A stretch of 64,000 bases of DNA, taken from contig NZ_WRPA01000001.1 of NCBI RefSeq assembly GCF_009831655.1, positions 310,001 to 374,000 on the forward strand. Direction: 5' to 3'. Below the pieces are notes generated by a model. The model made no database searches. It was not told the origin of the DNA and saw nothing but the letters and a program-made list of their open reading frames with translations. Source of the DNA: Shewanella insulae. GTDB taxonomy: Bacteria; Pseudomonadota; Gammaproteobacteria; Enterobacterales; Shewanellaceae. The translations under genes and the position numbers were made by a program. This document shows positions 45,397 through 54,759 of the stretch, piece after piece. Numbering within the stretch: position 1 is the stretch's first letter; each line of letters opens with the position of its first letter.

Positions 45397-46367
45397 TGAT
45401 GAGTAGCTTCTGGAGTATTTGGATTACCGTACTCACAATTGTGGTAATCGCAGGATGTTTCATCCTACTGTTTGTTGTCTCTAAAAACACCACAGGTGTT
45501 GAAGAAGGCAAATCAATGGGTCACAGCTTTGATGGCATTGAAGAGATCAATAACCCGCTGCCTAAGTGGTGGAGTTATATGTTCTACATCACCATCATCT
45601 TCGGTGTGGTCTATCTGGCGGCTTACCCAGGCCTAGGTAACTTCAAAGGTTTCCTTGGCTGGTCAAGCGCGAACCAAAGCATTGGTACCGACAAAGGTAT
45701 CAAAGAAGATTCTGCTGCTGCCGTTGCATTGGCTGCAAAGGAACAGCGCTGGGTTCAGTACGACCAGGAAGTCGAGAAGGCTAATGCCAAGTACAGCCCC
45801 ATTTTCGAGGCGTATCTGGCAACACCGCTTGAAGAGCTGGTTAAGAACGAAGAGGCCCTGAAAGTCGGTGGTCGCCTGTTCCTACAAAACTGTGCTCAGT
45901 GCCACGGTAGTGACGCGCGCGGTAGCAAGGGCTTCCCTAATCTGACTGACGGTGATTGGTTATATGGCGGCGACCTTGCCACCATCAAGACCACTATCAT
46001 GAACGGTCGTAACGGCATGATGCCACCAAAAGGCGGTCTACCTATCGAAGACAGCGAGCTGAAAGGCCTGGCTGAGTACGTGGTAAAACTGTCTGGTCGC
46101 GATCACGATGAAGCCTTGGCTGCTCAGGGTCAGGCATCATTCATGAAAGGTTGTTTTGCATGTCATGGTATGGACGGCACAGGCAACAAGTTCATGGGTG
46201 CACCTAACCTTACCGACAACACTTGGTTGTACGGCGGTAGTCGTGGTGTGATCCAAGAGAGCATCAAGAACGGTCGTTCTGGCGTGATGCCTGCTTGGAA
46301 AGATGTCTTGGGCGAAGAGAAAGTTCATGTCATCGCAGCCTATGTTTATAGCTTGTCAAACAAGTAA
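45396..46367 (+). CDS. ccoP: cytochrome c oxidase cbb3 subunit III
   Basis: CcoP is the di-heme cytochrome c that passes electrons to CcoN. After two N-terminal membrane segments (about 5-28 and 50-72) come two c-type heme motifs, C166-A-Q-C169-H170 and C253-F-A-C256-H257. The start is ambiguous among GTG 45393, ATG 45396 and ATG 45399. AGGAG at 45381-45385 best fits 45396 (323 aa), which overlaps the ccoQ stop codon. A strong terminator follows. Confidence 0.96.
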   Translation: MMSSFWSIWITVLTIVVIAGCFILLFVVSKNTTGVEEGKSMGHSFDGIEEINNPLPKWWSYMFYITIIFGVVYLAAYPGLGNFKGFLGWSSANQSIGTDKGIKEDSAAAVALAAKEQRWVQYDQEVEKANAKYSPIFEAYLATPLEELVKNEEALKVGGRLFLQNCAQCHGSDARGSKGFPNLTDGDWLYGGDLATIKTTIMNGRNGMMPPKGGLPIEDSELKGLAEYVVKLSGRDHDEALAAQGQASFMKGCFACHGMDGTGNKFMGAPNLTDNTWLYGGSRGVIQESIKNGRSGVMPAWKDVLGEEKVHVIAAYVYSLSNK

Positions 46368-46385
46368 TTACATATAAGTAACACC

Positions 46386-46418
46386 AAGGCCTCGAGACAG
46401 ATCGAGGCCTTTTTTTTA
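46386..46418 (+). terminator. intrinsic terminator of ccoNOQP
   Basis: AAGGCCTCGA and TCGAGGCCTT flank GACAGA, followed by a run of T, about 20 nt past the ccoP stop. Confidence 0.92.
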
Positions 46419-46477
46419 AGTGCTATCACTGCCATTTAACGGTAAGATATGGCCAACAAAAATAACAGGTAGTATCC

Positions 46478-46957
46478 ATGAATAAACCACAAGCTTGGTA
46501 TAAACAGTTTTGGCCTTGGTTTCTGATTATTTTGCCTCTGTGTGCCGTATTTGCCAGTGTGAATTTGATGTTCCTCGCAGTCGAAAATAAAGACTCCTTG
46601 GTCTCGGAAGACTATTACAAAGACGGCAAGGCCATTAACATGGACCTGCGTAAGATTAAACATGCCAAGCAGCTTGGCTTGCAGTTTGAGTTACATCTGG
46701 CGAAAGATGAGGTCACCCTCACCCAGCATGGTGGCGAGCCCTATGCCGCTGCGCTTAACGTATCCTTCTATCATCCTACCCTGCAAGAGAAAGACTTCGC
46801 CCAAGTGGCCACTGCTGACGGCAATCAGGTCTACCATATCAAGCTTGCCTCACCCATTCAGGGGAGCTGGGAGGTTAGACTCGAAGGATTTGATCGCAGC
46901 TGGCGTATCCAGAAACGTCTCGAACTCAAAGATAATCAGCAATACTGGTTAAACTAA
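46478..46957 (+). CDS. ccoH: FixH family protein (CcoH)
   Basis: FixH/CcoH is a small membrane protein needed for cbb3 oxidase assembly. The 159-residue chain has one N-terminal helix (WPWFLIILPLCAVFASVNLM) and the family motif SEDYYKDGKAINMDL. A beta-rich periplasmic domain follows and ends RSWRIQKRLELKD. It opens the accessory ccoH-ccoI-ccoS set. ccoI starts 6 nt after its stop. Confidence 0.93.
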   Translation: MNKPQAWYKQFWPWFLIILPLCAVFASVNLMFLAVENKDSLVSEDYYKDGKAINMDLRKIKHAKQLGLQFELHLAKDEVTLTQHGGEPYAAALNVSFYHPTLQEKDFAQVATADGNQVYHIKLASPIQGSWEVRLEGFDRSWRIQKRLELKDNQQYWLN

Positions 46958-46963
46958 TTTTCT

Positions 46964-49375
46964 ATGGGCGCGTTAAACTGCTTTCATTGCGGCGAGCCGG
47001 TCACTACCGGCCGTCAATTCGAGACCCTTATCGATGATGTTCCTCAGCCAATGTGTTGTCCCGGTTGCCAGGCGGTATCTGCCGCCATCATCGATGCAGG
47101 GTTAACCAATTATTATAAGTACCGAACCGAGCCCGGCAGCAAGCAAACAGCACTGGTGCCCGAGGCGCTAAATGCCTTTTCCGCGTTCGATCTTAAAGAG
47201 GTCCAACAGGACTTCGTGCATCAAGACCTTCATCAAAACAAGCAGAGTGCCAGTACCTCTCTCACCATAGATGGCATTACCTGCGCGGCCTGTGCCTGGT
47301 TGATCGAACATAAGCTGCAACATCTCGACGGCATCAATAAGATAGCGGTCAACACCACCACAGAGCGCGCCCAAGTCAGCTGGGACCCTGAAAAACTCAA
47401 GCTGTCAGAGATCCTGGCACAGATCAGTCGCATCGGTTATCAGGCTGCCCCTTACCAGGTGGATGATGAAGAGATACAGAGCAAGAAGAATAGTCGTAAG
47501 TTCCTGCTCAGACTCGGGCTGGCAGGCTTTGCCACCATGCAGGTGATGATGTTTGCCCTGGCGCTCTACTCTGATTACTTTACCGATCTCGATGTTGAGT
47601 TCAGGGACTATTTTCGCTGGGTCAGTATGATATTTGCCGCGCCTGTGGTCTTCTATTCGGCGCAGCCCTTCTATTTCAGCGCCGTGCGCGCCATGTTATC
47701 CGGCAGACTCAACATGGACGTGTCAGTGTCCATCGCCATCTGCGGTGCCTATATCGCCAGCTGTATTGCTACTGTATCTGGCCAGGGCGAAGTCTATTTC
47801 GAATCCGTCAGCATGTTTACCTTCTTCCTGCTGCTGGGACGCTATTTTGAGCAAAATGCGCGGCAGAAGGCGTCGGTGAGTTCTAATAACCTGCACAAGT
47901 TGATCCCGCTCACCGCCAACTTGCTGGATGATCATGGCAACCAGACAGAGGTACCCGCCAAGCGGTTGCAGGTTGGCGATCTCATCATGGTCAAACCCGG
48001 CGAGGTGATCGCCGCCGATGGCGACATCATCGAGGGCATGAGCAGCGTCAATGAGGCCATGCTTACCGGTGAGCAGATGCCGGTGACAAAGCATGTCGCG
48101 AGCCAGGTGTATGCGGGCACCATCAATGTGGACCATCCGATAAAGGTGCAAGTCACCGCTACCGGGCAAGACCAACTGGTTGCCGAAATTATTCGCCTGC
48201 AGGAGGCGGCGTCGAACAATAAGCCAAAGGTGGCACTCTACGTCGATACCATCTCAAACTACTTCACCTGGACCATCTTGGTCATTGCCGCCCTCACCTA
48301 TCTGGTGTGGAAACACTATTGGCCGGAAGATGCCTTTTGGGTCACACTTTCCGTCCTGGTAGCCACCTGTCCCTGCGCGCTTGCATTGGCTACACCGACT
48401 GCGGTTACCTGCGCCACCGGCCTCTTTACCAAACTGGGGGTGGTTGCACGCCGACCAGGCGTGTTTGAGAAACTACCCAAAGTCGATCAGGTGGTGTTCG
48501 ATAAGACGGGTACCCTCACCTGTGGCAGTCTCACCCTGAGTGATATTCAGCGATTCACCCAAGATAATTCCCTCGATGTGCTGGCCATCGCCGCCGCCAT
48601 GGAGTCACATTCGATTCATCCAATCGCTAAGGCGTTCGCGCCTCATTATAAGAATGGCTATCGTTTGGAAGAGAGTCAGTATGTCGCCGGCGCAGGCGTG
48701 CAGGCTAAGGTTAACGGTGCTGACTATTTCCTCGGCAGCGAAGATTTTATTCGCCAAAGCACTCAAATTACCGATTTCCAAGGTCAACACAGTGTCTACC
48801 TTGCCGACCAAGAAGGTCTAGTCGCAGGTTTTACCCTGAGTGATACGGTGCGAGAAGATGCCAAGGAAACCTTAGTTACCCTCAAGGAGATGGGCTTTGC
48901 AAGCTGCATCGCCAGTGGCGACACCAGCGAACATGTGGAGCAAGTTGCCGACGCTGTGGGAATACAGACTCTACACAAAGGTCTTAAGCCCCAAGATAAA
49001 CTTGCGCTTATCAATCAATTCAAGGATGAAGGTAAACAGGTCGTTATGTTCGGCGATGGCGTCAATGATGCGCCGGTACTTGCCGGAGCTAACCTGTCGG
49101 TGGCCATGGGAAGCGGCGCGGATATCGCCAAAAATAGTGCAGACCTTATCTTGCTGGGGGATCAGCTTTCACGCTTTCCTCAGGCGGTTCGCATCGCTAA
49201 GATGACGGAGCAGATCATCAGGCAAAATCTGATCTGGGCCCTTGGCTATAACCTGCTTATCATTCCTTTAGCGGTTAGTGGACACGTGTTACCCTACATT
49301 GCTGCCATCGGCATGTCGGCCAGCTCATTAATTGTTGTCGCCAATAGCCTCAGATTACTAAAGGTTCGTTTATGA
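46964..49375 (+). CDS. ccoI: copper-transporting P1B-type ATPase CcoI/FixI
   Basis: This P1B ATPase exports copper across the inner membrane for CuB insertion into the cbb3 oxidase. The 803-residue protein has an N-terminal cysteine-rich region (CFHCGEP, CCPGCQ), then an HMA-like domain with C107/C110 (ITCAACAWLIEH). Eight membrane helices include the ion motif C469-P470-C471. Phosphorylation site D513 is in DKTGTLTCG, and the hinge is GDGVNDAPVL. The N-terminal zinc-finger-like extension is typical of the FixI subgroup. Its stop overlaps the ccoS start by 4 nt. Confidence 0.96.
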   Translation: MGALNCFHCGEPVTTGRQFETLIDDVPQPMCCPGCQAVSAAIIDAGLTNYYKYRTEPGSKQTALVPEALNAFSAFDLKEVQQDFVHQDLHQNKQSASTSLTIDGITCAACAWLIEHKLQHLDGINKIAVNTTTERAQVSWDPEKLKLSEILAQISRIGYQAAPYQVDDEEIQSKKNSRKFLLRLGLAGFATMQVMMFALALYSDYFTDLDVEFRDYFRWVSMIFAAPVVFYSAQPFYFSAVRAMLSGRLNMDVSVSIAICGAYIASCIATVSGQGEVYFESVSMFTFFLLLGRYFEQNARQKASVSSNNLHKLIPLTANLLDDHGNQTEVPAKRLQVGDLIMVKPGEVIAADGDIIEGMSSVNEAMLTGEQMPVTKHVASQVYAGTINVDHPIKVQVTATGQDQLVAEIIRLQEAASNNKPKVALYVDTISNYFTWTILVIAALTYLVWKHYWPEDAFWVTLSVLVATCPCALALATPTAVTCATGLFTKLGVVARRPGVFEKLPKVDQVVFDKTGTLTCGSLTLSDIQRFTQDNSLDVLAIAAAMESHSIHPIAKAFAPHYKNGYRLEESQYVAGAGVQAKVNGADYFLGSEDFIRQSTQITDFQGQHSVYLADQEGLVAGFTLSDTVREDAKETLVTLKEMGFASCIASGDTSEHVEQVADAVGIQTLHKGLKPQDKLALINQFKDEGKQVVMFGDGVNDAPVLAGANLSVAMGSGADIAKNSADLILLGDQLSRFPQAVRIAKMTEQIIRQNLIWALGYNLLIIPLAVSGHVLPYIAAIGMSASSLIVVANSLRLLKVRL

Positions 49376-49557
49376 GTATTATCTATGTGTTGATCCCGAT
49401 CGCCATGCTGTTTGTACTGGTTGCCGTGGGTATCTTCTTCTGGGCGGTTAAGTCTGAACAGTTTGACGACCTAGACAGGCAGAGCGTGTCTATCCTTTTT
49501 GATGATGACATCAAGGAAAAGCCCAACGAGTCAAACGATGAGTCGACCCCACATTGA
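49372..49557 (+). CDS. ccoS: cbb3 oxidase maturation protein CcoS
   Basis: CcoS is a small membrane protein required for heme b and CuB insertion. The 61-residue sequence begins MSIIYVLIPIAMLFVLVAVG and contains the family motif FFWAVKSEQFDDLDRQSVSILFDDD. The ATGA overlap with ccoI and TTGA overlap with the next gene show a tightly coupled operon. The acidic tail is typical. Confidence 0.95.
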   Translation: MSIIYVLIPIAMLFVLVAVGIFFWAVKSEQFDDLDRQSVSILFDDDIKEKPNESNDESTPH

Positions 49558-50246
49558 TCGACTTTAGTATTACCGGCGCCTTTCTGGTTGGCCTGATGGG
49601 CGCGGGCCATTGCATCGGCATGTGTGGTGGCTTGGTAGGTGCCTTCTCCCAGCAACTCCCAAAAAAGGCCAGCGATAATATCCTGCTCGGTCAGTTGCAA
49701 TTTATCCTAAGTTATAACCTAGGACGTATCCTTAGCTACACCTTGGCCGGCGCTCTGGTTGGCGGCTCCGCCAGTTTGCTCAGCACCCTCTTTAGTCTTG
49801 ATGCCTACCTTGTTGGCATGCGTGTGTTAGCCGGCGTGATGATGATAGTCACGGGCCTCTATATCGCGCAGATTTGGTCTGGCGTGGTGCAGATAGAGCG
49901 TTTGGGGAAATTATTGTGGCGTCTTATCGGTCCTATTGCGAATAAGTTGTTACCGATAACCGATTTAAAACAAGCCTTTGCAGCAGGCCTACTATGGGGC
50001 TGGTTGCCCTGTGGTTTGGTCTATAGCACCCTGACCTGGGCAGTTGCTGCAAACTCGGCCGAGCAAGGGGCCATGATCATGGCGGCCTTCGGGTTGGGAA
50101 CCCTGCCGGCCTTGGTCAGCGTCGGCGTCGCAACGCGCTATTTTGCTCAGTTAGTTCAGGCTAGAAAAGTAAGGCTTATCAGTGGTTTAATCTTAGTAAG
50201 CTTTGGCATACACACTTTGTATATTGCATTTTCTCAGCTAGGCTAG
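49554..50246 (+). CDS. SafE/DsbD_2-type membrane protein (possible copper-related)
   Basis: This six-helix membrane protein (230 aa) belongs to the sulfite-exporter TauE/SafE-DsbD_2 group. It has the cysteine motif GHCIGMCGG (C20 and C24) and LLWGWLPCGLVYS, typical of cytochrome-biogenesis/DsbD-like membrane domains. It starts at a TTG that overlaps the ccoS stop (TTGA), so it is the last gene of the ccoHIS operon. Proteins at this position are usually listed with heavy-metal or redox transport. A role in copper or disulfide supply for cbb3 assembly is inferred from context only. Confidence 0.75.
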   Translation: MIDFSITGAFLVGLMGAGHCIGMCGGLVGAFSQQLPKKASDNILLGQLQFILSYNLGRILSYTLAGALVGGSASLLSTLFSLDAYLVGMRVLAGVMMIVTGLYIAQIWSGVVQIERLGKLLWRLIGPIANKLLPITDLKQAFAAGLLWGWLPCGLVYSTLTWAVAANSAEQGAMIMAAFGLGTLPALVSVGVATRYFAQLVQARKVRLISGLILVSFGIHTLYIAFSQLG

Positions 50247-50301
50247 CTGTGACTATTAAATTAGTTTAACATAAGCCTAATTGCGAAATTCGAGAGAGAT
50301 T

Positions 50302-51051
50302 ATGACAGATAATATTAAAAGTCGTCGTTCGGCTGTACCCGGATGCGCCATTCATTGTCATGACTGTAGCATGGGTACCTTATGTATCCCTTTCACGTTG
50401 AATAACAACGAACTAGATCAGCTTGATAACATCATTGAGCGTAAGAAGCCGATACAAAAAGGCGAACAAATTTTTAAGTCTGGTGATTCACTAAAATCTC
50501 TCTATGCGATCCGCTCGGGGACTATCAAGAGCTATACCATCACAGAACAAGGCGATGAACAGATCACAGGCTTTCACCTGGCCGGTGACGTCATAGGTTT
50601 CGATGGCATTCACTCTCAGACCCACCAGAGTTTCGCCCAGGCGTTAGAGACCTCTATGGTATGTGAAATTCCTTTCGATACCTTGGATGAGCTCTCAGGC
50701 TCTATGCCTAAGCTTAGACAACAGATCATGCGTCTCATGAGCAACGAGATCCAGAGCGATCAAGAGATGATATTGCTGCTCAGCAAGAAGAACGCCGAGG
50801 AACGCCTGGCCGCTTTCATCAGCAATCTCGCCAGCCGTTTTGGCAGTCGTGGCTTCTCTCCCAAGGAGTTCCGCCTCACAATGACACGCGGTGATATAGG
50901 TAACTATCTTGGTTTGACCGTAGAAACCATCAGTCGACTCCTTGGACGTTTTCAAAAGGCAGAATTGATCGAGGTAAAAGGAAAGTACATTACCATCGTC
51001 GATTTTGACTCACTCAATAAGTTAGCCGGTAACAATAAGATAGGCCGCTAA
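50302..51051 (+). CDS. etrA: FNR-family anaerobic regulator EtrA
   Basis: EtrA is the Shewanella FNR: an oxygen-sensing 4Fe-4S CRP-family regulator controlling anaerobic respiration genes. The start at 50302 (after CGAGAGAG) gives 249 aa, and the N-terminus [14 protein letters not shown] precedes the cluster ligands C15, C19, C22 and C28 (C-A-I-H-C-H-D-C...LC). The fifth cysteine is in SMVCEIPF. The cAMP-like domain is followed by an HTH whose recognition helix [13 protein letters not shown] has the FNR E-x-x-S-R contacts. It is located next to uspE, as in E. coli ydaA-fnr. Targets visible here are the boxes at 42951-42964 and 42994-43007. Confidence 0.96.
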   Translation: MTDNIKSRRSAVPGCAIHCHDCSMGTLCIPFTLNNNELDQLDNIIERKKPIQKGEQIFKSGDSLKSLYAIRSGTIKSYTITEQGDEQITGFHLAGDVIGFDGIHSQTHQSFAQALETSMVCEIPFDTLDELSGSMPKLRQQIMRLMSNEIQSDQEMILLLSKKNAEERLAAFISNLASRFGSRGFSPKEFRLTMTRGDIGNYLGLTVETISRLLGRFQKAELIEVKGKYITIVDFDSLNKLAGNNKIGR

Positions 51052-51073
51052 TACGTCGATTTTCTGGGCAAAT

Positions 51074-51087
51074 TTGATCTAAAACAA
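51074..51087 (+). promoter_or_regulatory. FNR-like site upstream of uspE
   Basis: TTGAT CTAA AACAA matches the FNR box in nine of ten arm positions, 59 nt before the uspE ATG and 23 nt past the etrA stop. Confidence 0.35.
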
Positions 51088-51145
51088 GGCAATTTGCCCT
51101 ATATCGCTCATTATTTAAGTACCACCTCAGATAAAGGAAGAATCT

Positions 51146-52078
51146 ATGAAGGACTATCATAAGATCCTTGTTGTAGTGGATCCAACTAGCGACAAGCAAT
51201 CAGCCCTCGCCAGAGCCGTCGAACTCGCCTCTAAGAATCAAGCATCAATCACCGTTTTTCTCTCCATTTTCGATTTTTCCTATGAAATGACCTCTATCCT
51301 CTCGGGTCATGAACGAGAAGCCATGCGCCAAGGGGTGATTGCCCAGCGCAGAGCCTGGCTCGATGATATCCTGGCAGATTACAAAGACACAGGCGTTGCC
51401 ATCGACAGTGAAGTGATCTGGCATAACCGTCCGTTCGAGAGCATCATCTTACATGCCATCGAAGGTGGCTATGACCTGATCGTCAAGGGAACCCATGAGC
51501 ACGATAAGCTCAAGTCGGTGATCTTCACCCCGACCGACTGGCACCTGATGCGTAAGGCGCCAGTGCCAGTGCTATTGGTGAAAGAACATGACTGGCCTGT
51601 GGCCGGTAAGATCTTGTGCGCCATCAACGTGGCCTCGGAAGATGACGATCACCAGACTCTTAACGGTAAGATCATCCAGCACGCGCAAGATCTTGCCAAG
51701 AAGTTTGATGCTCAGGTACACCTGGTCAACGGTTACCCTGGTACCCCGGTCAATCTAGCCATCGAGCTGCCGGATTTCGACGCCCACACCTATAGCGAAA
51801 CCATTCGCATGCAACATGAGCAGCGAGTCTGTTACCTTGCAAGCAACTATGGTATCTCCAGCGACTTCTGCCATATCAAAGAGGGCTTGCCGGAGGATGT
51901 GATCCCCGAGCTTGCCGAGCAGCTGGATGCCGAGTTGGTGATCTTAGGGACCGTTGGTCGTACAGGCTTCTCTGCGGCGCTTATCGGTAACACGGCCGAG
52001 CATGTGATCGACAGCATCAACTGTGACCTGCTGGCGATTAAGCCCGACGGTTATAAGTCACCGTTAGAAGAGGAATGA
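51146..52078 (+). CDS. uspE: universal stress protein UspE
   Basis: This tandem-domain universal stress protein has 310 aa. Two Usp folds span about 1-145 and 150-305. Both start with the IlVxvD pattern (KILVVVDPTSDKQSAL and KILCAINVASED). The second has the ATP-like loop ILGTVGRTGFSAALIGNTAEHVI. AAAGGAAGAATCT precedes the ATG. It lies next to etrA as in other gamma-proteobacteria and is probably part of the anaerobic stress response. Its molecular activity is not known. Confidence 0.95.
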   Translation: MKDYHKILVVVDPTSDKQSALARAVELASKNQASITVFLSIFDFSYEMTSILSGHEREAMRQGVIAQRRAWLDDILADYKDTGVAIDSEVIWHNRPFESIILHAIEGGYDLIVKGTHEHDKLKSVIFTPTDWHLMRKAPVPVLLVKEHDWPVAGKILCAINVASEDDDHQTLNGKIIQHAQDLAKKFDAQVHLVNGYPGTPVNLAIELPDFDAHTYSETIRMQHEQRVCYLASNYGISSDFCHIKEGLPEDVIPELAEQLDAELVILGTVGRTGFSAALIGNTAEHVIDSINCDLLAIKPDGYKSPLEEE

Positions 52079-52122
52079 TCGCCTTAGGCCATCTTCTTTA
52101 GCCCCATTTTTTAAGCTATACT

Positions 52123-52159
52123 ACGCGCCCAGAATTTTACGATACTAGGCGCGTTTTTT
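52123..52159 (+). terminator. hairpin with U-tract abutting the ttcA start
   Basis: ACGCGCC (52123-52129) pairs with GGCGCGT (52148-52154), followed by TTTTT to 52159. The ttcA ATG is at 52163, only 3 nt later. It probably ends uspE transcription. ttcA has no Shine-Dalgarno and a -10-like TATACT lies at 52117-52122. Confidence 0.6.
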
Positions 52160-52162
52160 ATT

Positions 52163-53116
52163 ATGTCTGAAGAAACCCTCTCAAAGAAACAGATAACTCG
52201 GCTAAACAAGCTACAAAAGCGCCTAAGGCGCGAAGTCGGTAGTGCCATCGCCGATTACAATATGATTGAAGAGGGCGACACCGTCATGTGCTGTCTTTCC
52301 GGCGGCAAAGACAGTTATGCCATGCTGGATATTCTGGTCAATCTGCAACAGAGAGCGCCGGTTAACTTTAACCTGGTAGCCGTTAACCTGGATCAGAAAC
52401 AGCCGGGGTTCCCTGAAGATATTCTGCCGGCCTACCTAGATAGCCTAAAGGTGCCCTATCATATTCTCGAGAAAGACACCTACTCGATCGTTAAAGATAA
52501 GATCCCAGAAGGCAAGACCACCTGCTCGCTCTGCAGCCGTCTGCGCCGCGGCACCTTATACGGTTTTGCCCAAAAGATTGGCGCGACTAAGATAGCCCTG
52601 GGACACCACAGAGACGACATCATAGAGACCATGTTCCTCAACATGTTCTATGCCGGTAAGCTCAAGGCGATGCCGCCTAAGCTGTTGTCGGACGATGGCG
52701 CTAACGTAGTGATCCGTCCCCTCGCCTACAGCCGCGAGAAAGATATCGCAGAATATGCCGAGTTAAAGGCGTTTCCAATCATCCCTTGTAATCTGTGTGG
52801 CTCACAGGAAAACCTTAAGCGCGCGGCAGTCAAAGAGATGCTCAAGAGTTGGGATAAGCAGTTCCCTGGCCGTATCGAAACCATCTTCACCGCGATGCAA
52901 AATACCAGCCCGTCACAAGGCGTCGACCGAGAGCAGTTTGATTTCGCCTCATTGCAACAAGATCCCGATGCGCCGATGAAGGGCGATGTCGCAGAATCAG
53001 ATCTGCCGGCATTCGATTTCTTGGATCTTGCCAACAGCGGCCATATCGATCTCGACGCGGCACAGCGCAGCAGCGATCAGCTCAAGATAGATGTGGTGAG
53101 TACCTATACGCCTTAG
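52163..53116 (+). CDS. ttcA: tRNA 2-thiocytidine biosynthesis protein TtcA
   Basis: TtcA thiolates cytidine 32 of certain tRNAs in an ATP- and Fe-S-dependent reaction. The 317-residue protein has the PP-loop S46-G-G-K-D-S51, the cysteine motif [15 protein letters not shown] and the second [12 protein letters not shown]. It is a cytoplasmic enzyme. The start has no Shine-Dalgarno; a terminator-like hairpin ends 3 nt before the ATG. A strong terminator follows. The uspE-ttcA neighbourhood is shared with E. coli. Confidence 0.96.
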   Translation: MSEETLSKKQITRLNKLQKRLRREVGSAIADYNMIEEGDTVMCCLSGGKDSYAMLDILVNLQQRAPVNFNLVAVNLDQKQPGFPEDILPAYLDSLKVPYHILEKDTYSIVKDKIPEGKTTCSLCSRLRRGTLYGFAQKIGATKIALGHHRDDIIETMFLNMFYAGKLKAMPPKLLSDDGANVVIRPLAYSREKDIAEYAELKAFPIIPCNLCGSQENLKRAAVKEMLKSWDKQFPGRIETIFTAMQNTSPSQGVDREQFDFASLQQDPDAPMKGDVAESDLPAFDFLDLANSGHIDLDAAQRSSDQLKIDVVSTYTP

Positions 53117-53133
53117 GCGCTTATGTCAGGTAT

Positions 53134-53161
53134 AAAAAAGCCCTCATTTGAGGGCTTTTTA
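53134..53161. terminator. bidirectional intrinsic terminator of ttcA
   Basis: AAAAAAGCCCTCA and TGAGGGCTTTTT flank a TT loop, 18 nt after the ttcA stop codon. Confidence 0.92.
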
Positions 53162-53195
53162 TTATTAAGTCATTGCGCCTAATTACGCACTGAGA

Positions 53196-53819
53196 CTAGG
53201 AGCTCTTCACCCAGGGGCTAACCACCTTAGGTGTCTCACTAAAACTGATAGTGGAAAGTACGCTAATATTCTCGCTCGGCAAACGATAGATGCCATCAAC
53301 CTGCTCTACTTTACCATCTATCGTCACCTGTGCCTTATCTGCAAACTCAAAACTGAGTCCGGCAATATCATCGGCGAAATATTTCATCGGAAAGCCCTGC
53401 ATCTGCTTGAGCAGTTGATCCATCTGCATGGCGAGCTCGCTGAGTGCTGCCTGGCTATATTCGTTTGATGGCGACTTGGCGCGGATCTGCATCGCCACAC
53501 CACAGCGGGTGGCATCATTCTTCATCTGCAGATTAATCAGGGCACGCTCAGATTTCAAAGTCTCATCAAAGGGGATGTAGAGTCGTTGATCTGCCGATAC
53601 CGTCAGCGGGTAATTCCGTTTCTCAGTGGTGATTGAGCCACTCTCGATTACACAGCCGTCGTCCTTGGGGACGGAGAAGGCGATGTCGATGAGGGAGTAA
53701 TTACCCTTGTTCATCTGCTTCATTCTTTGATAGAAGCCCTGATAGTCGAGAGAAATGGGCGTTGCCTGAACAACACTCGTTGTCAATAAGAGACAACTAC
53801 ACAGCAGGACTTTGTTCAT
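53196..53819 (-). CDS. hypothetical exported protein (DUF2987-like)
   Basis: This is a 207-residue exported protein with signal MNKVLLCSCLLLTTSVVQAT. The mature part is beta-rich, with two cysteines likely to form a disulfide (GCVIESGS and RCGVAMQIRA). The pattern TPISLDYQGFYQRMKQ and the C-terminal EISVLSTISFSETP-like region suggest DUF2987, a Shewanella/Vibrio family of unknown function; this assignment is from memory and tentative. The start overlaps the 3' end of the bax-like gene by 23 nt, so they form one operon. Confidence 0.7.
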   Translation of the reverse strand: MNKVLLCSCLLLTTSVVQATPISLDYQGFYQRMKQMNKGNYSLIDIAFSVPKDDGCVIESGSITTEKRNYPLTVSADQRLYIPFDETLKSERALINLQMKNDATRCGVAMQIRAKSPSNEYSQAALSELAMQMDQLLKQMQGFPMKYFADDIAGLSFEFADKAQVTIDGKVEQVDGIYRLPSENISVLSTISFSETPKVVSPWVKSS

Positions 53820-54624
53820 GATTTTCCACCAAAAATTGATTGTTATGACGTAGCATGTCGAGAAGCTCCTCTACATAAGCTTCCTGACGCTCTGAATAGT
53901 TCATCAGTCCGTAGACTAACTTCTCGGCACTGACCGGCTGATTCTGTGCACGCAGGTCGGCCCGGATGGCACGAAGCAGCGAATAGGCCGCATTCGAGTT
54001 GAGGTTGCGCATATAGGAGCCTACCGAATCTTCGACACTCTTAAATACGGCAACCTCATGACTCAGCCCTTCGGTACGCGATTGGGGTACTAAGCCGCAG
54101 CCCTTCTTGAAACACCATTGCCCGAAGAAGTTCATCCCTTCCCTGGCGAAACGGCTACTGCCCCATCCGGTTTCGTTGGCAGCCTGAATGAGCACCAGAT
54201 CTTCTGGAATGGTATCGACGCGCTTTAACAATTCATCTAGGGATTCTAGGGTCGCACTTCGCATCGAGTACTGGTACTTACTCGCCAACTGCAGAATACG
54301 GTAGTCTTCCGCTTCGGAAAGGGGTTGTTGATTTAGGAGGTGCGTACGCGATTGTTGCAAGAATTTTCGTTGATCGCTAATCACAGCGTTGTGATGTCTG
54401 ATCGCCGGGCGTAGAAAGTCGAAGAATGCCTGTTTCTTCTCGGCGACGTCGGCAATCGCCTGAAAATCTGGGATAGCGCTAAACTGGCTGCTATTTTTCA
54501 AGATAGTGCCTGGTTCCTGCTCTGACGTCGTCTTTCGCTCTATCAGAAACAGTTTCACCGCCAAAACAGCCAGTGCAACTATGCCGAGGGATAATATCAA
54601 CTTATTGATCTGACCTGTTTTCAA
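53797..54624 (-). CDS. Bax-like glucosaminidase-domain protein
   Basis: This is a membrane-anchored peptidoglycan hydrolase candidate (275 aa). One N-terminal helix (about 8-27) is followed by a helical region and a Bax/GH73-type glucosaminidase domain. The likely catalytic glutamate is in QAANETGWGSSRFA, followed by GMNFFGQWCFKKGCG. E. coli Bax has the same motif and length. It is probably periplasmic and cleaves N-acetylglucosaminyl linkages, though direct activity is not established for Bax. It is the first gene of a leftward operon with the DUF2987-like gene. Confidence 0.85.
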   Translation of the reverse strand: MKTGQINKLILSLGIVALAVLAVKLFLIERKTTSEQEPGTILKNSSQFSAIPDFQAIADVAEKKQAFFDFLRPAIRHHNAVISDQRKFLQQSRTHLLNQQPLSEAEDYRILQLASKYQYSMRSATLESLDELLKRVDTIPEDLVLIQAANETGWGSSRFAREGMNFFGQWCFKKGCGLVPQSRTEGLSHEVAVFKSVEDSVGSYMRNLNSNAAYSLLRAIRADLRAQNQPVSAEKLVYGLMNYSERQEAYVEELLDMLRHNNQFLVENHEQSPAV

Positions 54625-54759
54625 ATGCTTCGCTCATATCGTGAGATCATGGGCGGCATTATATGTCATCTGGCTGATGAACAAAACCGCTATACCCAGA
54701 GGGGGAATTAGTTATAATGACCGGCAGGTAAATGGGGATTCAGGAAGGAAATACCCAAA

